Origin: Epiperipatus broadwayi
Lineage: Eukaryota; Onychophora; Udeonychophora; Euonychophora; Peripatidae
DNA: 64,000 nucleotides
Direction: 5' to 3'
Assembly: GCA_028023455.1 (NCBI GenBank)
Contig: JAQFVV010000446.1
Location: 473,578-537,577 of the forward strand
Shown piece after piece: positions 1-13,000 of the stretch. A program made the translations under genes and the position numbers. The notes under the pieces were generated by a model that saw only the letters and a list, made by a program, of their open reading frames with translations, ran no database searches and was not told the origin of the DNA. Positions within the stretch are counted from its first letter, which is position 1, and every line of letters begins with the position of its first letter.

Positions 1-1035
1 ATGAAAAGGACAGACAAATATTTTTTAAAAAAATATTGTTAGATGATATAATATACTTGAAAAGTTGATCTGAATTCTTCAAACTATGTAGTTTCTGACT
101 CCCTGTGGATGCGAAGATTGATTAGTGAAAAGAAAGAGTAGAAAAGATATCAGTATATTTCATCTGGGTTATAAGCAAAGAATTTTAAGAATTCCATGAG
201 TAACTGAATATATGGTTAGATATTAACTCTTACTTAATTAAACATAAATGACCATGTTGACCAAATTGTTTATTTCTATGATAACATGAACAAATCTAAT
301 TTATTAAAAATGCATGATTCTTGAAAATGCTGGTGGTAAAGATAACAAAGAATCAAAGAATCAGCAGTGAAATATATATATTTCATCCTCATAATAAATG
401 TGCCTTTAAGTAGTTGTCAAACAAATAGGTGACATTAATTCTGAAAAAGTCGAAATTGGTTGCACTTCATAATAAAAATATTAGACTTAAGTCTATGAAT
501 GTATATTACATTTTTTCCCAAAGACAAATGAAGTAACTGGGAAATAATCATACTCATAAAATTAATAGTTTGCCTTGTCACTCTAAAAGCATGCTGTTCT
601 TGCCTAGAGACATGGTGAGGTTACAAAGCAACAGAATATTAAGACAAAGCAAATATAATTATCATTGTCCCTGGTGATTATTTCCTATTATTGTTGTCTT
701 GGTAACATTAATTATTTTAGAATCTCAAATTTAAATGATCTTTTATATCATTAAGATACTACTGAAAAAAGACTAAGAAAAGGTTTTATTGCTTTTTTAG
801 ATAAAAAAATTATTTTACTAATTGTACAATTATGTGATTGCATATCTAAATACGATATAAAATAAGTTAAAGATAATAAACAGCTCTTCAAAAAATGAAA
901 TAAGTAAAGATGAATATGATCAATTATTAAAAAATCTTTCTGGAAAATGTCTAAATATAAAAGGCTTTTATTATAATGTCTTAAATATAAACATTGTAAT
1001 ATTTAAATACACGTATGTTGTCTAACTAAACTTAA
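1..1035. other. AT-rich sequence without recognisable gene
   Basis: Stop-rich in all frames. I see no protein similarity, tRNA fold or clear repeat structure here. It is probably intronic or intergenic DNA upstream of the first visible GALNT exon. Confidence 0.5.
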
Positions 1036-1188
1036 TGTAATTATGAGACTTGAACTCAGACTTTCAAACTCCCTACAGCTATGCAATCCATCTTATACAT
1101 GTATGCAGTATTATATATAAGGTATATAAGATGGACTGGATAGATATAGGGAATTTGAAAGTCTGAATTCAAATTCCTTATAATTACA
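1036..1188. repeat. Inverted-repeat element (MITE-like), TGTAATTA family
   Basis: Two arms of about 65 bases pair with each other. The left arm starts TGTAATTATGAGACTTGAA and contains CAGACTTTCAAACTCCCT. The right arm, read on the minus strand, starts TGTAATTATAAGGAATTTGAA and contains CAGACTTTCAAATTCCCT. The arms flank a ~20-base AT-rich loop. The same terminal sequence appears at 47037-47124, so it is a dispersed family and not a chance palindrome. The 68-codon open frame across it on the minus strand is a by-product of the palindrome. Confidence 0.75.
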
Positions 1189-1657
1189 TAAACCTTGTAA
1201 ATAAAATGTTCGATTTCTTGAAAACTCTGAAAAATTAGTAAGATTACAATTAAAATATTCAAATGTGTTTTATATTTGATGACTTCTTTCTTTTCAAAAT
1301 AATCCAGAAATATATGACAAAAATACTACACACATAACTATATTTCTTTCAAAATTTGTTTTTTTCCCAGCACTGAATATTGTGATCTTCAACTTTTGTC
1401 TTAAAGCTGAATGTCTAATTTTATAGTAGAATAGTATTTGATAAAAAAAATCTGATAAGCAAACTTTGTCACTACTAAATAATTAAATGTTTATATGTCT
1501 GATTAGCCAATTTAGAACTTTTATAATTTTTATAACTCATAAAGTAACCTAACCCTTTAATGACATATGCTTTAAATATTAAGAACTATTATATTTTAAT
1601 GAGTGAGTATGAGAAGTCTCCTCTTCTTAATTTTGCTATTATATTGCATTCATTTTA
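1189..1657. other. AT-rich spacer, nothing recognised
   Basis: No coding signal. It leads directly into a long ATT microsatellite. Confidence 0.4.
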
Positions 1658-1818
<161 letters not shown>

Positions 1819-2036
1819 GTTTCAACAATAATAAACTTTATTAATCCTTTTAGTTACATAGTATTACAATGCTGCTTAATTATAGTAAGATACATATTTA
1901 ATCCTATTATTGTCAGTTCAATTTCGAGTGCTACAATATTCATTGTTAAAAGTACATATCTATATAGGCAATTTGTACATGATTCTATCCACTTTAAAAA
2001 TGTCAATTAAGCACATTATTGTCCAATAGGAGCATA

Positions 2037-2089
<53 letters not shown>

Positions 2090-2115
2090 GTTAAATATTA
2101 TTATTATTATTATTG
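2037..2115. repeat. Second (ATT)n tract, interrupted
   Basis: ATT/TTA units from 2037 to 2088, a short interruption, then more units to about 2115. About 220 bases after the first tract, so the two may be remnants of one longer array or of a duplicated seed. Confidence 0.95.
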
Positions 2116-2287
2116 TGTCATATTTTATTCGAAGTATGAGCTTAGTCGATATTATTATTTAACCAATATTATGATTATTTGGTCTACATATTATTAATCT
2201 ATAGTTGTTTCTCTGTACATTATTGGACAAGTAGAGTTATTAGTTACTCATTATGGCGATTTTTGTAAGATTCGTCCACTTTCTTAC

Positions 2288-2312
2288 TATATATATATGT
2301 GTGTGTGTGTGT
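2288..2312. repeat. (TA)n(TG)n dinucleotide tract
   Basis: Alternating TA then TG units directly abutting the inverted-repeat element that follows. Confidence 0.9.
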
Positions 2313-2454
2313 CATTAAAAACCAGTCGACCCTTAGACAATCCGAACATCAATAACAATCAACAATTTCGAACACTTGTCAAGGCAACCAACTGTATGAA
2401 ATTGTTGATTGTTATTGATATTGGAATTGTCTAAGTGTTGACTGTTTTTTAGTG
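2313..2454. repeat. Inverted-repeat element (MITE-like), ~142 bases
   Basis: The arms are about 55 bases each. The left arm begins CATTAAAAACCAGTCGACCC and the reverse complement of the right arm begins CACTAAAAAACAGTCAACAC. Both continue through TTAGACAAT and ATCAATAACAATCAACAATTT to a loop of about 30 bases. There is no coding capacity, so this is a non-autonomous foldback element or MITE. No certain target-site duplication is visible, because the left side abuts a TG microsatellite. Confidence 0.75.
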
Positions 2455-2621
2455 ATTACTTATATTATCCAATATATATACTTCTTTGCTGATGTTTCAA
2501 TCGTTTTATATGACCAGTTCTTATAAATTAATGTATTATATTTAAAGTGGAAAAAAAATCAATTTACTTAGTAATTTCTTTTTATAATATTAAATATATA
2601 AATTGATATGACATTTTTTAT

Positions 2622-5095
2622 ATAGATGTACAAAAGGCTTTTGATCAGAGTTAACAACATTTTAAAATTGCTATGGGAGACTTTAATGCTAGAATTGGTA
2701 AACAAATGAAAAATGAAAGTGCTGTAGGTAATTTTGGTTATGGTAATAGAAATGAGAATGGACATAGACTTGTGGAGTTTGCAGAAAAAAAAAGCTTTAC
2801 ATTATGAATTCTTTTTTTGAGGAAAATGTTAAAAGGAAATGGACATGGAAGCATCCAAATGAAGATACAGCAGAATTTGATTATATTTTGACTAGCAGAA
2901 AATACATATTTCAAGATTGTAATTTTCTTAATAAATTTAACACTGGAAGTGATCATCGATTAGTAAGATGTAAGATACATGTTAATGCAAAACTAGAGAG
3001 ACAAAAATTATTAAGAAAAACAAGGTTTACAGTTGATATTCCTAATCTTCAAAAACATTCTAATGAATTTAAATTAGAACTTACAAATCGGTTTCAAGTA
3101 TTAGTAGATTTTGAACAGGATTCAGATTTGAATGAAATTGATATGAAAATAACTGATACTCTTTTAAAAACTGCAACAAAGATAGCCAGTAGAAAAAAGC
3201 AGCAATTGTCCAATAAAATTTCTACTGAGACTATAGAATTTATGAAGAAAAGAAGAAATATGAAGATATAAAAAATAATGCCTTAAAAAGGATTGAATAT
3301 CTCGAATTATGTAAAATGGTGCTGAAAAGAGTTGAAAATGATATAAGAAAGTATAACTGTGAACTAGCAAGAAAAGCAGTAAAAGAGAATAAAAGTCTCA
3401 AGAGTGTAAAACAACATTTTGATATTTGTAGGAAATTTATATCTGCAGTAAAAAAAAAAAGATGGAATTATTACTAAAAAGAGAAATAATATCATGAAAT
3501 GGGTAGAAGACTTTTATCAAGAATTATATAGTAATAAAGAATAAGTACCTCCTATATCTATTACATCTTGTGAATTGCCCAGAATTTTAAATGAAGAAGG
3601 AATACATGCAATTAAATGCATGAAAAAAAGAAAAGGATCCATGTAATGATGAAATTATAATTGATGTAATAAAAAAAGCAGGTGAAGAAATAGAATTTTG
3701 TTAGCAAAGTTATATACCAAATGTCTAAATGATAAAGATGTACCAGATGATTGGAAGAATGCATTATTAATATTAATATTTAAAAAAGATGATAAAGAAG
3801 ATATTAGAAATTACAGACCCACCAGCCCTTTATCAGTTTTATACAAAATATTTACCAAGCTAATTACAACTACTCTACAGAAAACATTGAATTTCCACCA
3901 ACCAAGAGAATAAGCTGGATTTAAAAGTGGTTTTAGTACAGTAGATCTTATCCAGATATTGAGAGAAGTTATAGAAAAGACAAATAAATATGAGTTGCCA
4001 TTATGCTTTGGATTTGTAGAATATGAAAAGGCATTTGATTCTATACACATTTCCTCAGTGATTAAAGCATTGAATTATCAAGGTATAGATCCAGGAAATT
4101 ATTATATTTTAAAGAATATTTATAAAAATGCAACAGCAACAATTATATTGCATAATGATACTGGAAAAGTCAACATTGAGAAGGGTATAAGACAGGGTGA
4201 CTCCATATCTCCAAAACGTTTTACAGCAGTGCTGCAAAAAGTATTTTGTGGGTTAAAATGGGAAGTTAAAGGAGGGAAAGTAACTGGAGATTATTTAAGT
4301 CATTTAGATTTTTCAGATGATGTAGTTGTTTTTCCAAATAATGCTTTAGAGCTGTAGAAAATGTTGCAGGAGTTATCAGATGAAAGTAGGAGTGTAGGAC
4401 TAAAAGTAAATGTTAAAAAGACTAATGTAATGTTTAATGGATTTTCTCAAAATATAAAAATAAAGGTTGATTATAATGAGTTAGAAGAAGTTAACGGTTA
4501 CAAATACCTTGGTCAGATTATTAATATAGATGGAAACATAATGGATAAAATTAATCATAGAATTAAACTTGATTAGAGTGCTTTTTGCTAGAAATAACTT
4601 GATACTAAAAGGAAATATGCCTATGTGTTTGAAAAAAAAAACGGTTTTTAATAAATGTGTTTTACCAGTTCTTACTTATGGATCTGAGACTTAGACACTT
4701 AATAGAAGAGCAATACCTAGGCTTCAGACTACTCAAAGAAGTATGGAGAGATGCACATCAGGAGTAACAAGAAGGGATTGAAAATGCAATATATGGGTAA
4801 GTGAACAAACAGGTGTTACTGACCTCACTGAAAAAATTAAAAGACTAAAGTGGAGTTGGGTTGGACATATTGCTAGAAGAGAGGATAATAGATTGTCAAT
4901 TGATATCCTAAACTGGATTCCAAAAGATTGTAAAAGACCCAGAAAGATAACACATATGAGATAGATGGATGAAATAAGAAAGTGTGCAGGGATGATGTGA
5001 AGAAAAGATGCTAAAGTTCAGAGAAGATGGATTAAACTTGGAGAGACTTTCATCCTGCAGTTTATTAATAATAGTTGTTGATGATGGTGATGATG
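2622..5095 (+). pseudogene. RTE-type non-LTR retrotransposon, 5'-truncated dead copy
   Basis: A degenerate copy of the element at 10056-13292, joined at the end of its endonuclease domain. Recognisable pieces in order are GDFNARIG-like endonuclease residues (about 2670-2700, decayed), DYILTS and GSDHRLV (2880-2970, the C-terminal APE endonuclease motif with the catalytic His), and the linker. The reverse transcriptase follows with WKNALLILIFKKDDKED, FVEYEKAFDSI (4010-4050), IRQGDSISPK (4180-4220) and LDFSDDVVVF (4310-4340, where the usual A of the FADD box is S). The C-terminal region has RRKDAK-like residues, and a TGATGATGG-rich tail ends near 5095. Many stops and frameshifts break it (for example near 3270, 3540, 3910, 4357 and 4576). 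It cannot encode a working protein. It is useful because it keeps the GSDHRLV segment that the fuller copy has lost. Confidence 0.9.
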
Positions 5096-6823
5096 GCATT
5101 TTTTGTTAAAGAAATAAAAAACATCTATATTTAATGTGTGGGGGGCTCCATGCTAATGTTAAATAGATATGGTGTCATGGAGGAACAATTGGTCAATAAC
5201 AGTACCTACTTTAAAAAATTATATCTACAAATGGACTAGATGATATATTGGATGCCTAGATAGTGAATTGATGCTGCTGTTAATCTTTCTCCAATTGTGA
5301 TCCTAAAAATGGAAAACAAGTCGCAAAAACAATCAGTGGAAAAACAAAAGGCCAACTGGTTAGAAAGTAAAACAAATGAAAACCTAGATAAAGATACTTT
5401 TAAATATATTCTGATCACAGTCTAGACTCTTTGTTTTAAATGAAATGAACTTTAATTAATGAAGGACAATTATAATTATAGTAATCATTTAAAAAACTTC
5501 TATGTAAAAATGTATTAGTGTTATAGTGTGTTAAATATATGTGTGTGTAATTAAATAATGTTGGCTTAATTGTTATTTTGTATAGTTTCTCTCTCTCTTG
5601 TCACTGCATCACCAGTAAATTAATATGTGTTAAAGAATGTGTTGGACATTGATACAGAATATGAGTTAGTTGTGGGATATTTTAAGCACTGGAATGTGTG
5701 ACTGTTATCCAGAGCATGCTGACTATATAACCTATGGTTAGCTGATATCTGAGGTTGATCCTCAAATCAAATAAAATACTTTGGATGGAAGAGGTTTGAA
5801 TCCAGCAGTCAAGATGGGCCATGGTCTGGAAATGTGATTGTGTTATGCTTTGCATAGCTTGATGTGACTGTGGGTATTGTTGTTGTCCTGCTATCAATGT
5901 TATTCTCCATTCTGCTTGAAGGACTGGTCTGTTTCTGTTTGTTTTTTTTTCAAAATTGTTATAAAAGATTTTTAAACCCAGTTAAACCCAATTAAATAAT
6001 ATAATCTCTCATATTGAACCCAGTTCAAATATATATATATATATATATATATGAATTTAATTTATATCAATTTGTTAATAAATTTTGAATTAATTTAAAA
6101 CAAATTCTTGCTTGGTTATCATTCAATTTTATAATGCAAATTTATTGGTTAATTGTATTTGAATGAGACAATATTCACTAATTGATTAACCCACATAATT
6201 CATCAGAAGCAGTTATAACATTAATTCACAAATCAAACCCATAGAAAGGGTAAGAAAGTATAATTACATGTCATTTTTGTATTGGTTTGAGGCTTATTAT
6301 ATGACTAGGTATAGTACTTATATAGCAATAAATTAACTGATTTAATATTATTAAATATTTAATAAACAATTCAAAGCTTTTTGTAATTATTTTGTTAGTA
6401 ACAAGTAATAGATATATTGAGATAGAAATTATATATAAATTGATTTGATGATTGATAAAAGTACAGATATGATTATTATTGAATTTGAATAAAAATAATT
6501 ATAATTAGATATTCATGTATTTTTATTATAAAGTAATTAAAGTAAATATTATATTGAGTCACAGTCACAAAGATCATAACTGTGTTCAGCTATAGAGCTA
6601 GTAATAATTGTATATTTGATTCTGTTATAAATTAGAGTGATTTATATTTAAAGTTTATGTGGATAATAAATTTAGCTTAAATCTAAAATTTTAATATTAA
6701 TATTTTATTATAAGGAATCTAAAAATATTTCACATGCTTTGACAGTTGTAGTCTAAATTTTTAATAATTTAGTTTTAATAAACTGTAGAGTAACTGGATG
6801 TGGGTTTTTTTCCATATGTCAAA
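5096..6823. other. Non-coding region with (AT)n tract
   Basis: No gene recognised. A (AT)n tract lies at about 6030-6052. A box-B-like string, GGTTTGAATCC, occurs near 5790 inside a slightly GC-richer stretch (5690-5930). No matching box A or tRNA fold was found, so I do not call a SINE. Confidence 0.4.
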
Positions 6824-6894
6824 GCATCGGCCAGGAAGCAAACCTGGGACAACTGCTTGTAAGGTTACTGTGCTAACCACTTGGCCACCAATGC
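6824..6894 (-). repeat. tRNA-like sequence, probable SINE head or tRNA pseudogene
   Basis: On the minus strand a 71-base segment has a seven-base-pair acceptor stem (GCATTGG with CCGATGC, one G-T pair) and a perfect five-base-pair T stem (CCAGG/CCTGG) around TTTGCTT. Its box A is TGGCCAAGTGGTTAGCAC and its box B is GGTTTGCTTCC. The D and anticodon arms do not fold cleanly, so a functional tRNA is unlikely. A tRNA-derived SINE head is the best reading. A collapsed relative occurs at about 31697-31735. Confidence 0.55.
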
Positions 6895-7901
6895 TTGATG
6901 AATTGGATGTGATTTGTCAGTTGTTTTAAATAAAAATCAAATAGGAATTTATAATTTATTTTATGTATTATTATGATTGGATATTGAAAATCTGATATTT
7001 AATAGGATAATTTGATTTTATCATATTTTAAGTTGGTAAAAGTGGGAAAAAAGTGAGATTGATTTTGTATTATTACTAAGTATTTAATATTATTGTAATT
7101 GGATTAATTAATAAGAGTATGTTGTTATTAGTGGAATAAAGCTGAGTTAGCAATACTTTTATTTTCTTTAGTTGCAATTAGAAATCAATTATTGAGTTAT
7201 ATATTTTGTTAGATATCATTGATGTTGTAAACTTGTAGAGCATATTAAAATTATTATTTCATTCATCCATGAATCATTTTGTTTAAATATAAGTAGAAAT
7301 AATGTTTGGCTTTTGGTACAATTTTGTATTATTGTAAACAGTGTGTTATTTATAAAGAATATTAAAGTTTACTTGTGTATTTCTTTGTCATTATTTTCAT
7401 TCTATTATAAGGGATTTATATAATAGGCATACACTGTTATTTATAAGACAGTGATATTTAGTTTTATTGCTTTATCTTTAACTTATTGCAAATAAAGCTT
7501 ATATTTTAGGGTAGTTTAAAGTAAAGCTTTATTTGTTTTCTATCCATTCTAAATGGTATTGGAATTCATGAGATTATAACAAAGATTATTATCATTGTTT
7601 TATTAATTTAAGTGTTAGATTGTTATTCATTAATTATATTCACATTAGTTTACTTTATTATTTTCATACTTACAAATATATGCTGCAATTCATGGACAAT
7701 AATATTGCTCTGCCATGGTTCGTATTTTTATTCTGTTACAAATAGTGATTAATAATTAGGTTATGACTCAGGATACATCATGACCCACATATTTATTCTG
7801 TTACAAAATATATATGGGTGTGTGTATATATGTATATGTAAGATAATATTTTTAATGGATGTTTTAGACGGAAATATTTAATGTGTGGAGATTTTATTTA
7901 T
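6895..7901. other. AT-rich sequence, nothing recognised
   Basis: No coding or RNA feature seen. A short AT/GT-rich microsatellite-like stretch lies near 7805-7845. Confidence 0.4.
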
Positions 7902-8098
7902 AATTAACTTAATTAGAAAGCACTTAATCTAGAATAAACTGCCCTAGGCCATGGCTAAAGAAAAAAGTGCCTGGCTGATTGCATTTAAAAGGAGTCTTAA
8001 TTAGAAAGCACAACCTTTTAAATGCAATCACCCTGTCAGTTTTACATTAGCCCTTGGTCAGGGACCGGTTGTTCTAAGTTAAGTGCTTTCTAATTAAG

Positions 8099-8105
<7 letters not shown>
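7902..8105. repeat. Foldback element with ~95-base arms
   Basis: The left arm starts AATTAACTTAATTAGAAAGC (7902 on) and runs through GCTGATTGCATTTAAAAGG. The right arm, read on the minus strand from 8105, matches it with AATTAACTTAATTAGAAAGC and GGTGATTGCATTTAAAAGG. The motif TTAATTAGAAAGCAC also occurs a third time near the centre (7998-8010). The element may therefore be two head-to-head copies of a ~95-base unit plus part of a third. No coding capacity. A (AT)n tract follows immediately. Confidence 0.7.

Positions 8106-8138
<33 letters not shown>
8103..8138. repeat. (AT)n microsatellite
   Basis: About 17 uninterrupted AT units following the right arm of the foldback element. Confidence 0.95.
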
Positions 8139-8140
<2 letters not shown>

Positions 8141-8159
8141 GATATGATAAATAACTCCA

Positions 8160-8527
8160 AAGCCAAGATTTCTAAGTTTGAATTAAGTTCTGTTATATAT
8201 ATGTTGGAATGTGATTGTGGAATAAAATATATAGGGGAATCCAAATGTACATTACAAAAATGATATAATGATCATAAGACATTATATAAACGTGTACAGA
8301 AAGAAAATATATCTCAGTAAATATGAATACTCCATCAATTATATTTGATCATAATAAAACATGTAATTATGGTTTTAAATTTAATAATAGATATAAAAAT
8401 TATTCAAATTGAAAGGTGTAGTGAAAAACGTAAAATTAAAGAGGCAATGATGATATTTAGGAATAGAGGTGGTTTAATGAATAAACAATTGGCTAATATA
8501 AAGACAACAGAATTGTGGGAAATTTGA
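8160..8527 (+). pseudogene. Penelope-like element, GIY-YIG endonuclease remnant
   Basis: The + strand reads SVIYMLECDCGIKYIGES (about 8190-8245), the start of a GIY-YIG nuclease domain with the CxC variant typical of Penelope-like retroelements. After a stop it continues with decayed sequence giving FDHNKTCNYGFKFNN (about 8345-8393). The last part of the domain is open from 8345 to 8527 and ends KIIQIERCSEKRKIKEA and GGLMNKQ. That matches the usual family pattern of a basic RKIKEA segment before a short MN motif at the C terminus. At least two in-frame stops and one frame change separate the pieces, and no reverse transcriptase core is visible upstream, so this is a 5'-truncated dead copy. 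The family assignment rests on motif order alone. Confidence 0.65.
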
Positions 8528-8694
8528 ATAGATTGAATGATGGGTAATGCAAGTTTTTATTTTTTGTACATTTGTATTAACAGTTGATAAAGATTGTCAG
8601 TGAAACAATTGAAAGTACTTCTGGTAAAGAATATATTATTTAATTTTGAATACTGTGTTAAATATATTTGTTTGAATTATTATTATATAATTTA

Positions 8695-8790
8695 AAAATA
8701 CAGACATTTAATGGTTGTAGTTATATATATATATATATATATGCAAAATACAGACATTTAATGGTTGTAGTTATATATATATATATATGC
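8695..8790. repeat. Tandem duplication of a ~48-base unit ending in (AT)n
   Basis: The unit AAAATACAGACATTTAATGG followed by TTGTAG and an AT tract occurs twice back to back (8695-8744 and 8745-8790). The copies differ only in the length of the AT run. Confidence 0.9.
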
Positions 8791-9770
8791 ACAAACATGT
8801 TTAGAAAAATAATAGATATGGATTGTTTTGAAATATAAAAAACAATCTGTACATTCATTTTTGTGAACAATCATTAAATTATTTTTAAACCACAGTTTTA
8901 TATGGATTCCTGCCATGTATCTATTGTTTCACTGATTTGAAAAAATATAGATCATTCTTATATTTTAAGAATATGATGACTTCAGACATTGAGAAACAAA
9001 CATAAATAGTTCCCAAGAAATATTTTAAATAATCAAATCATTTGGGTTAGACAAACTTAACCTAACTCAAAAAATAGAACCTGTTGTTTTATAATTATTG
9101 AAGTGCATTAGACAAATTTGCTATATAAGCAGCACATATTTAGTAAGTAGCAAAAAAATGAATAAAGTAAATTTATCCAAGATGTCAAACAAATCAAACA
9201 GTATCAATATTTTATATGCTTTTATTTAATTCACTCTGTTTCTTAACTTTTTGAGAAATCTTGTAGCTCAATTTTTACCCCATTTCTCAATTTCCAATCA
9301 TGTTGAAACTTTGCATGCATGTATATTCTCATCACCAATTATTTTTTTAGAGTTTTAAACAATTTGAGCAAAATAATTAGTGAAAAAAATTAAATGTTTA
9401 ATTTTATATGGGATTCAGTATTTTTTACAGTTGTGTTCTAATGGTATTAAACTGTGTTTCACCTTTCTTCATTCCTAATTTCTAGAAAAAAGTATAAAAT
9501 AAAAAGTATATTAAAAAAATTTAAGAAATGCTTTTATTCATATAAAAACATTAAAAATTAGAAAAAAAAAGTATACGAGAAGATAAAAAATAAATTGTCT
9601 TTAACTTCCACAATATTCTTGATATTAAGTGACAAAAATAAAAGTATGTGGTCACTGTATGAGCACTGCAAACTTATTTTAGTCATATAATATCAAAAAT
9701 ATTGTGAAAGCTAATGAAAATGTGTTTTTCTTTTTAGTGCATTTATATAATTAAAAGCAATTTACATATC
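8791..9770. other. AT-rich sequence, nothing recognised
   Basis: Frequent stops, poly-A and poly-T runs, no protein similarity seen. Confidence 0.4.
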
Positions 9771-9845
9771 TTTTTCTTCTTTTTCTTCTTCTTCTTCTCC
9801 TTCTTCTTCTTCTTCTTCTTCTTCTTCTTTTTCTTCTTCTTCTTC

Positions 9846-9914
<69 letters not shown>

Positions 9915-9941
9915 TTATTGATGATGATGATGATGATGATT
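9771..9941. repeat. Compound (TTC)n(TTA)n(TGA)n microsatellite
   Basis: A TTC/TTTTTC tract grades into about 70 bases of TTA/ATT and then GATGAT units. The order suggests successive point-mutation seeding of new trinucleotide arrays. Open frames across it are artefacts. Confidence 0.97.
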
Positions 9942-10055
9942 CAAAAGTTTTAAAACTTTATTCCATTTTGTTTTGAAAAAAGAAACAGGTTTGATAAGAT
10001 ACATAAAAAAACCTTTATCCATAAATAAACTTTAATTTATAAATATTTAGTTTTG

Positions 10056-13000
10056 CTATTAACTGAAAGGAGACCGTTTGATTCCTCTTGGAGGCCTTAA
10101 AGGAACCGAGCAGGGCAAATTCCTAATGTCCACTCCATATGTTCTTGTCGTTGTAGCTGTTATTACTATGTGATTATTCATATAGTATATGAACATGGAT
10201 GGGCTGCTCACCAACACGCATTAGCCACAGTCGTGAGTTTATTGGCTTTTTACCTCTGAGTTTAAGATCAAGAAACACCATGGTCTTTCTTCTCAGTGCC
10301 TGATAAGGCAGAATGAATGTTTGTGTAAAGAATAAATATTTTCCCAATACATATATACAATTATGACAGACAAAAAAATAAAGCATGGCCCTTATTCCCA
10401 GGAGGCTGTAAAGTCACCAACCAAGGCTGCGGTTGGTGGCCAAAGGCGGAGGGTGCTAAGAATCCCCTGATTGCGGACCCAGGCTGCCATTTGATGATGA
10501 CTTCTTATTTAGGTACTTACAACTGCAGATCACTTTCAAGTGAAGGAAGATTGCAAGAATTAGAAGAAGAACTCTCTTATATTAAATGGGACATTATTGG
10601 ACTTTGTGAAGTTAGAAGAAAAGATGAAGAGACAATTGATTTAAAAAGTGGACATATACTCTATTATAAAGACACAAATATTGGAAATACAAGTGGAGTA
10701 GGATTCATTATAAATAAAAAGTGGAAGAACAATATTGTGGAGATTGATGGTGTATCGGACAGAGTGGCAAGATTAGTTATACAACTTAATAGCAGATACC
10801 AAATGCAGATAATTCAGGTTTATGCCCCAACAAGTTCTCATAGTGATGAAGTAGTAGAAGATTTTTATATGGATGTACAAAAGGCTTTTGATCAGAGTAA
10901 ACACCATTTTAAAATTGTTATGGGAGACTTTAATGCTAGAATTGGTAAAAAAAATGAAAGATGAAAGTGCTGTGGGTAATTTTGATTATGGTAATAGAAA
11001 TGAGAGAGGACATAGACTTGTGGAGTTTGCAGAAAAAGAAAAACTTTATATTATGAATTCTTTTTTTGAGAAAAATGTTAAAAGGAAATGGACATGGAAG
11101 CATCCAAATGAAGGTACAGCAGAATTGGATTATATTTTGACTAACGGGAAATACATATTTCAAGATTGTAATGTTCTTAGTAAGGTGTAAGATACGTGTT
11201 AATGTAAAACTAGAGAGACAAAAATTATTAAGAAAAACCAATATTTACAGTTGATATTCCTAATCTTCAGAAACATTCTAATGAATTTAAATTAGAACTT
11301 ACAAATCGGTTTCAAGTATTAGTAGATTTTGAACATGATTCAGATTTGAATGAAATTAATATGAAAATAACTGATACACTTTTGAAAACTGCAACAAAGA
11401 TAGCTGGTAGAAAGAAACAGCAATTGACCAATAAAATTTCTACTGAGACTAGAGGATTTATGAAGAAAAGAAGGAATATGAAGATATACAAAAATGATGC
11501 ATTAAAAAGAATTGAATATCTCGAATTTTGTAAAATGGTGCAGAAAAGAGTTGAAAATGATATAAGAAAGTATAACTGTGAACTAGCAAGGAAAGCTGTA
11601 GAAGAAAATAAAAGTCTTTTTAATGTAAAACAACATTTTGGTATTGGTAAGAAATTTATATCTGCAATAAGAAAAAAAGATGGAATTATTACTAAAAGGA
11701 GAGATGACATCATGAAATTGGTAGAAGATTTTTATCAAGAATTATATAGTAATAAAGAACAAGTACCTCCTATATCTATTACATCTTCCAAATTGCCCAG
11801 AATTTTAAATGAAGAAGTGAGACATGCAATTAAATGTATGAAGAAAGGAAAGGCTCCAGGTAATGATGGAATTATAATTGATATATTAAAAGAAGCAGGT
11901 GAAGAAATAGAAAATTTTTTAGCAAAGTTATATACCAAATGTCTAAATGATAAAGATGTACCGGATGATTGGAAGAATGCAGTAATAATATTAATATTTA
12001 AAAAAGGTGATAAAGAAGATATTAGAAATTACAGACCTATCAGCCTTTTATCAGTTTTATATAAAATTTTTACCAAGATAATTACTACTCGTCTACAGAG
12101 AACATTGGATTTCCACCAACCAAGAGAACAAGCTGGATTTAAAAGTGGTTTTAGTACAGTAGATCATATCCAGGTATTGAGAGAAGTTATAGAAAGGGCA
12201 AATGAATATGAGTTGCCATTATGCTTAGGATTTGTAGATTATGAAAAGGCATTTGATTCTATAAACATTTCTTCAGTGATTAAAGCATTAGATCATCAAG
12301 GTATAGATCCAGGATATTGTCATATTTTAAAGAATATTTATAAAAATGCAACAGCAACAATTAGATTACATAATGACACTGGGAAAGTCAACATTGAGAA
12401 AGGTGTAAGACAAGGTGACTCCATATCTCCAAAACTTTTTACAGCAGTGCTGCATGAAGTATTTTGTGGATTAAAATGGGAAACTAAAGGAGTGAAAGTA
12501 AATGGTGATTATTTAAGTCATTTAGATTTTGCAGATGATGTAGTTGTTTTTGCAAATAATGCTTCAGATCTGCAGGAAATGTTGCAGGAATTATCAGATG
12601 AAAGTAGGAAAGTAGGACTAAAGATAAATGTTAAAAAGACTAAAGTAATGTTTAATCGATTTGCTCAAAATATGAAAATAAAGATTGATTATGATGAATT
12701 AGAAGAAGTTAACAGTTACAAATACCTTGGTCAGATTATTAATACAGATGGAGGAAATTAATCATAGAATTAAACTTGGTTGGAGTGCTTTTGGTAGAAA
12801 TAACTTGATACTAAAAGGAAATATGCCTATGTGTTTGAAAAGGAAGGTTTTTAACAAATGTGTTTTACCAGTTTTTACTTATGGATCTGAGACTTGGACA
12901 CTTAGTAGAAGAGCAATTCAGAGACTTCAGACCACTCAAAGAAGTATGGAGAGATGTATGTTGAGAGTAACAAGAAGAGATCATAAACGCAATGTATGAG

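Noticed and set aside
10174-10386. Minus-strand 70-codon frame
   Set aside because: Antisense to the leader of the RTE element.
11312-11713. Minus-strand 133-codon frame
   Set aside because: Antisense shadow of the RTE reverse transcriptase.
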